This document shows, one piece after another, positions 61,105 through 64,000 of a stretch of DNA of 64,000 nt. The notes beneath the pieces were generated by a model. The model saw nothing but the letters and a program-made list of their open reading frames with translations, was not told the origin of the DNA and made no database searches. This DNA comes from Toxoplasma gondii ME49 (lineage: Eukaryota; Apicomplexa; Conoidasida; Eucoccidiorida; Sarcocystidae). Positions within the stretch are counted from its first letter, which is position 1, and each line of letters begins with the position of its first letter. Location: positions 2,317,190-2,381,189 of the forward strand of contig NC_031475.1 of NCBI RefSeq assembly GCF_000006565.2, written 5' to 3'. The position numbers and the translations under genes were made by a program.

Positions 61105-63903
61105 GTATATATGCATGCGGGACCCTGTCGCCAGCTGCATGCCTACATTTGGCGGACAGAGCTGTGGAGATACGGAGAGGCGTCGATGTCTCGTGTGTTG
61201 CCGGACAGTAGAAATATATGGACGCAGAGGTGCATCCGGTTCTATGCATTTACGTAGGTCGCATGCCGTATGTACACCTGAATCTGTGGCCCTAGGCCCT
61301 CGATATGACGCGCATGCACATAATGTATATATATATATATATATAAATATATATGCACATATATTTATGTAGACGAGGATGCATATTTATATAGACAGGT
61401 AGTTAAGCGTCGACTGCATCATCCCTTTGTGCGTGTGACGAGAGTTTCTCCTGGATGCTTTTGTTGCATGCGCCAAAATGCACGGACGTGTGTCTTGTCT
61501 CGCTTCGTAGTGGAATCTGGAAGCCTCGACGAAAACCTACCTTCATGTAATCTCCGAAAAGAGGAATGATCTGTCCAATGGAGAAGGCACTGACCATGAC
61601 GCATATGAGCACGACGATAGCGTCGCCACCCTGAAACTCCAGGCTCCCGGCATCAAGGACGGTCGTGCCAGGCAGCACTGAGGGCGGGAACCAAACGCAG
61701 AAAATGAAGAAGAAAACGATGTCTCTCACGCGTCAGCCATATCAGTAAAGCAAGGCGACAGAGACAGACGAAAAAGCGGCAGAAGGCGAACGGGGGGCAA
61801 AGAAGAAACGCAAAAGGGAGACGGAGGCGAGGAAGAAAGAAGATACGAGCTCTTACAGCAGCGAAGCGGACGATGCATGCGTTGAAACCCAATATCGAGA
61901 GACGACAGGAAGGAGATACCAAGAAGCTGACGGGAAGGAAACGCGGTTACTGATTGGGCTCAACAGTGAAAAAGAAAAAACGGTGGAAACGAACTCCAAG
62001 AGGTCGGGAGAAAGGGGACGGAAGAAGTGAGGGGTACGATAAAAACTGTCTAGGAGAAACGCAGAGCTGGCCGTCGCAGCCGGAACTGGAAGACTCGAGT
62101 GATTTTCTCTCGCTGATCATGCGACGGATCCGAGCATTCCGTGTCTCGCGCCTGAACCAGAGTCGACAAGCGAGAAACTTCATTTCCGGGCGCGAGACGA
62201 CACGCATGTTGACAGTAAGTCTCGCACATAACCACGACAGTTTGGAGCCTGAATACGAGAGATCAGAGAAGTTTCTTGCGTCCCGAAAAGGCTCACTTGC
62301 GATGGCCGCTTGGAGGTCGCGCAATCCGTCGGAGATCACTTGTCCAGCGTACCAAAAGCCGAGAGCATACATGAGGAATACGCATGCCATCATGGCTCCG
62401 AAAGCTGCAGAAAAGCGGAGACGCACCCCTAAGCGCGCATGCACGAACCGCTTGGCAGTCTCTGCGCGGTGTACGTACACGCCTAGCGACTGCCAAGCGG
62501 GTGGGAACTGGCCAGGCAGACGCTGCGTTGAACGAAGCGGAACAACTTGTCACAAAGGAATGGGGTGCGTTGAGCACTGTCTGTCGAAGCGTCTGCCCTA
62601 GATTAAACTGCCTGACACTGTATCAAAAACTCCATTTGACCATGCGGCCATACTTGTTCGAGACGCTCACCCGACCCTGTGAAGACTCCACCCTTGATGG
62701 CCGCCTTCTCTGCCCGCTTTAAGCGTTCGGTGTACGCAGCTGCAAGTCGGTCTTCTCCTCCGAGCGAAATGACTGTGCGAATGTTCCCCAGCGCCTCCTC
62801 AGCTACACTCCCCGCCTCGCGGTACGCGTCGGAAACTGCGTGGAGCAGACACAGACAGTTCGCCAGAGCGCGAGGCATCCTTGAGAAGAAGGAAGTCCAA
62901 AACACACAGGGACTTTGAAGAGGACACAGCGCTTTGCAGAAAGCATAGACCGTTGGACGCAACTTAGGTACGAGGAGGTGCAGATCGTGGTGTATGTCGA
63001 ACAGGCAAGGTGCGAACAGACAAAGCAGATTAACTTGGTCATCTTCTGAGCTTCGTCTTCCTTGCTCACCCGCAGTTTGGCTGTAGCGAAGAGCCCAGGC
63101 GAGAAACGCCCCGCCGGCGGCGACACACGGGAGGGTGGCCGAGACGATGAGAGTCATTTTCCAGCTCCTCCAAAAGGCGACAACGAACCCTCCGACGCAC
63201 GTGGAAAAGAATTGAAGCGCCTGAAAATAAGGAAGGAAAAACGGGTTTTTGGAAGCAGAAAACAAATTGTTCTCTACAGCCTCTGTTGCATATATAACCT
63301 TTGTTGATAGGCCAGTGCGTATCCAAGCCTTCTTGCCAAGGAGAATCGGCAGATGGCAAACAGGCGCGAACTCGTCATTCCTTCATGGCTCTTGACGACA
63401 CAGGAGACTTAGGGACAGTTTTGCGTGTGAACGTTACAGCCTGTCTCCTTCTTCGTCTTTGTTGTCTTTCAAGTCGTCCGCGTCTTCAGTGGCTCTCGGG
63501 TGTGCCCCTCCTCGTGCCTTGGCGGATTCGTGGTTCTCTCCAGGCTCGAGAGCACTCGGATTTCGCCTTGAAACTCAGTTCGCTCTGAGGTTCTCTGCTC
63601 TCTGGAGTATTACCCCAGAGCCCCCGAGGAGGTGAGGCTGGAACTCAAGTGACACTGAAGAGAAGGTGGACTGGAAGAGAAGGTGGACTGGAAGAAAAGA
63701 ACTGGAAGAAAAGAGCTGGAAAGAGAGCACGGAGGGAAGGCGGGCGGTCGAGCGGTGCTTACAGTGGCGCACTTGAGTCCGACGGCAGTTCGGATGGTTG
63801 CCGTGTTGGAGTCGATTTGACTCGACAAGGCGCCCGCGTCGTGAGTGTCAAACCACCCGAGCTCCTGCAGAAATCCAGACGCCTTCATCGAACGATCCAT
63901 GCG
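43033..63903 (-). CDS. ABCB-type (P-glycoprotein/MDR-like) full transporter, N-terminus outside window
   Basis: 29 exons in one continuous phase encode 1182 residues: 63903-63763, 63220-63070, 62835-62671, 62404-62297, 61677-61541, 60876-60799, 60165-60027, 59441-59363, 58630-58549, 58107-57919, 57537-57463, 56861-56691, 56223-56050, 54552-54434, 53381-53297, 52565-52385, 51742-51641, 51046-50936, 50198-50116, 49528-49433, 48685-48610, 48040-47916, 47054-46935, 46560-46465, 45849-45722, 45058-44959, 44574-44438, 44071-43905, 43166-43033. The order is TMD1-NBD1-linker-TMD2-NBD2. NBD1 has A-loop FAYPSRP, Walker A GGSGCGKST, Q-loop VVSQEP, LSGGQ, Walker [13 protein letters not shown] and HRLST. 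NBD2 has [31 protein letters not shown] and HRLST. Both catalytic sites look intact. TMD landmarks are QELGWFD and FFDDPKNS. The role is ATP-driven export of lipids or drugs across a membrane; the substrate is unknown. The first 100-200 residues lie past the right edge. The 56050/54552 junction is the least certain. Confidence 0.93.
43498..43709. repeat. Two (TA)n microsatellites
   Basis: TA runs at 43498-43524 and 43629-43709 lie in the last intron of the ABC transporter gene. Confidence 0.9.
45678..45691. promoter_or_regulatory. Perfect palindrome GGTGTACGTACACC
   Basis: This 14-bp perfect palindrome lies in an intron of the ABC transporter gene, just 3' (on the minus strand) of the exon ending at 45722. 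A closely similar site lies at 62468-62480 in another intron of the same gene. Confidence 0.5.
46662..46743. repeat. TATATG microsatellite
   Basis: A TA-rich tract lies in an intron between two exons of the second nucleotide-binding domain of the ABC transporter. Confidence 0.85.
48149..48380. repeat. TATATG microsatellite cluster
   Basis: Tracts at 48149-48178 and 48291-48380 lie in an intron of the second transmembrane domain of the ABC transporter. Confidence 0.85.
51146..51335. repeat. (CATA)n tetranucleotide repeat
   Basis: CATACATA units are mixed with CATATA and CATTCATA units over almost 190 bp, in an intron of the ABC transporter gene. Confidence 0.9.
51858..51954. repeat. 10-bp ATATATACAT tandem repeat
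   Basis: About nine nearly identical decamers lie in an intron of the ABC transporter gene. Confidence 0.9.
52677..52713. repeat. ACAGAC/ACAGAT hexamer repeat
   Basis: A short run of six-base units lies in the ABC transporter intron upstream, on the minus strand, of the exon at 52565. Confidence 0.85.
53763..53884. repeat. (TA)n microsatellite cluster
   Basis: Several TA runs lie in an ABC transporter intron. A further tract lies at about 54215-54315 in the same intron. Confidence 0.85.
54629..54672. repeat. 12-bp GCTCCTGCTCTC tandem repeat
   Basis: Between three and four near-identical units lie in the linker-region intron of the ABC transporter gene. Confidence 0.85.
55835..56021. repeat. 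TATATATAATATG minisatellite
   Basis: Variable-length units built on TATATATAATATGTA repeat more than ten times. They lie just beyond the donor of the ABC linker exon. Confidence 0.9.
60418..60533. repeat. TA-rich microsatellite
   Basis: TA and TAAATA runs lie in an ABC transporter intron preceding the exon at 60165. A similar tract at 61046-61108 sits in the next intron towards the right. Confidence 0.85.
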
Positions 63904-64000
63904 CTGCAGCACAGCTCCTCCGGCCCGCGAAGGGAGGAGAGGAGAAGACGGCAAGAAGGCGAAGAAGAAGAGAGCAGGCGAGAGAGAAAGAGCAGAGCAG

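Noticed and set aside
1..64000. tRNA and other structured RNA genes
   Set aside because: Reading for T-loop and A/B-box signatures gave only chance partial matches, with no complete cloverleaf.

Overview
The window looks like nuclear DNA of a coccidian apicomplexan close to Toxoplasma gondii (Hammondia and Neospora are alternatives). The genes are intron-rich with GT..AG introns, nearly every intron or intergenic gap carries TATA/TATG microsatellites, coding regions are rich in Ser, Glu and Arg, there are CCCTAAA telomere-type repeats inside the sequence, and there is a nuclear insertion of scrambled mitochondrial DNA (rRNA and cox1 pieces). No prokaryotic, viral, CRISPR or transposase feature was seen. 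All gene models below were joined by eye from splice sites and reading phase, so exon edges are proposals.

Left part (1-17 kb, minus strand): the front of a Ser/Glu-rich coiled-coil protein (3900 to beyond the left edge); a gene-poor stretch with a diverged inverted repeat (5372-6424); a large protein of unknown function (11069-7206) with a telomere-like tract in its proposed intron; a gene-poor stretch; and a compact pleckstrin-homology-domain protein (14973-14302).

Centre (17-33 kb): a divergent pair. On the minus strand is an Obg-family GTPase (24988-17189) with a very long N-terminal extension and degenerate G motifs. On the plus strand is a DNL-type zinc-finger protein of the Zim17/Hep1 type (26354-29091). 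They share a 1.4 kb intergenic region with two copies of a near-palindromic motif. Between 29.1 and 33.3 kb there is no confident gene, but a roughly 550 bp mitochondrial insertion lies at 31379-31931.

Right part (33-64 kb): on the plus strand, a short Ser-rich hypothetical gene (33258-33971) and a seven-exon ribosome-biogenesis gene of the NOC2 family (34355-40275). Convergent to it on the minus strand is a full-length-type ABCB/P-glycoprotein transporter of at least 29 exons (43033 to beyond the right edge), with both nucleotide-binding domains intact. Its N-terminus lies outside the window.

The genes do not form an operon-like pathway. The organelle theme (mitochondrial chaperone escort protein, organelle-type Obg GTPase) and the ribosome theme (NOC2, Obg) are probably coincidental.
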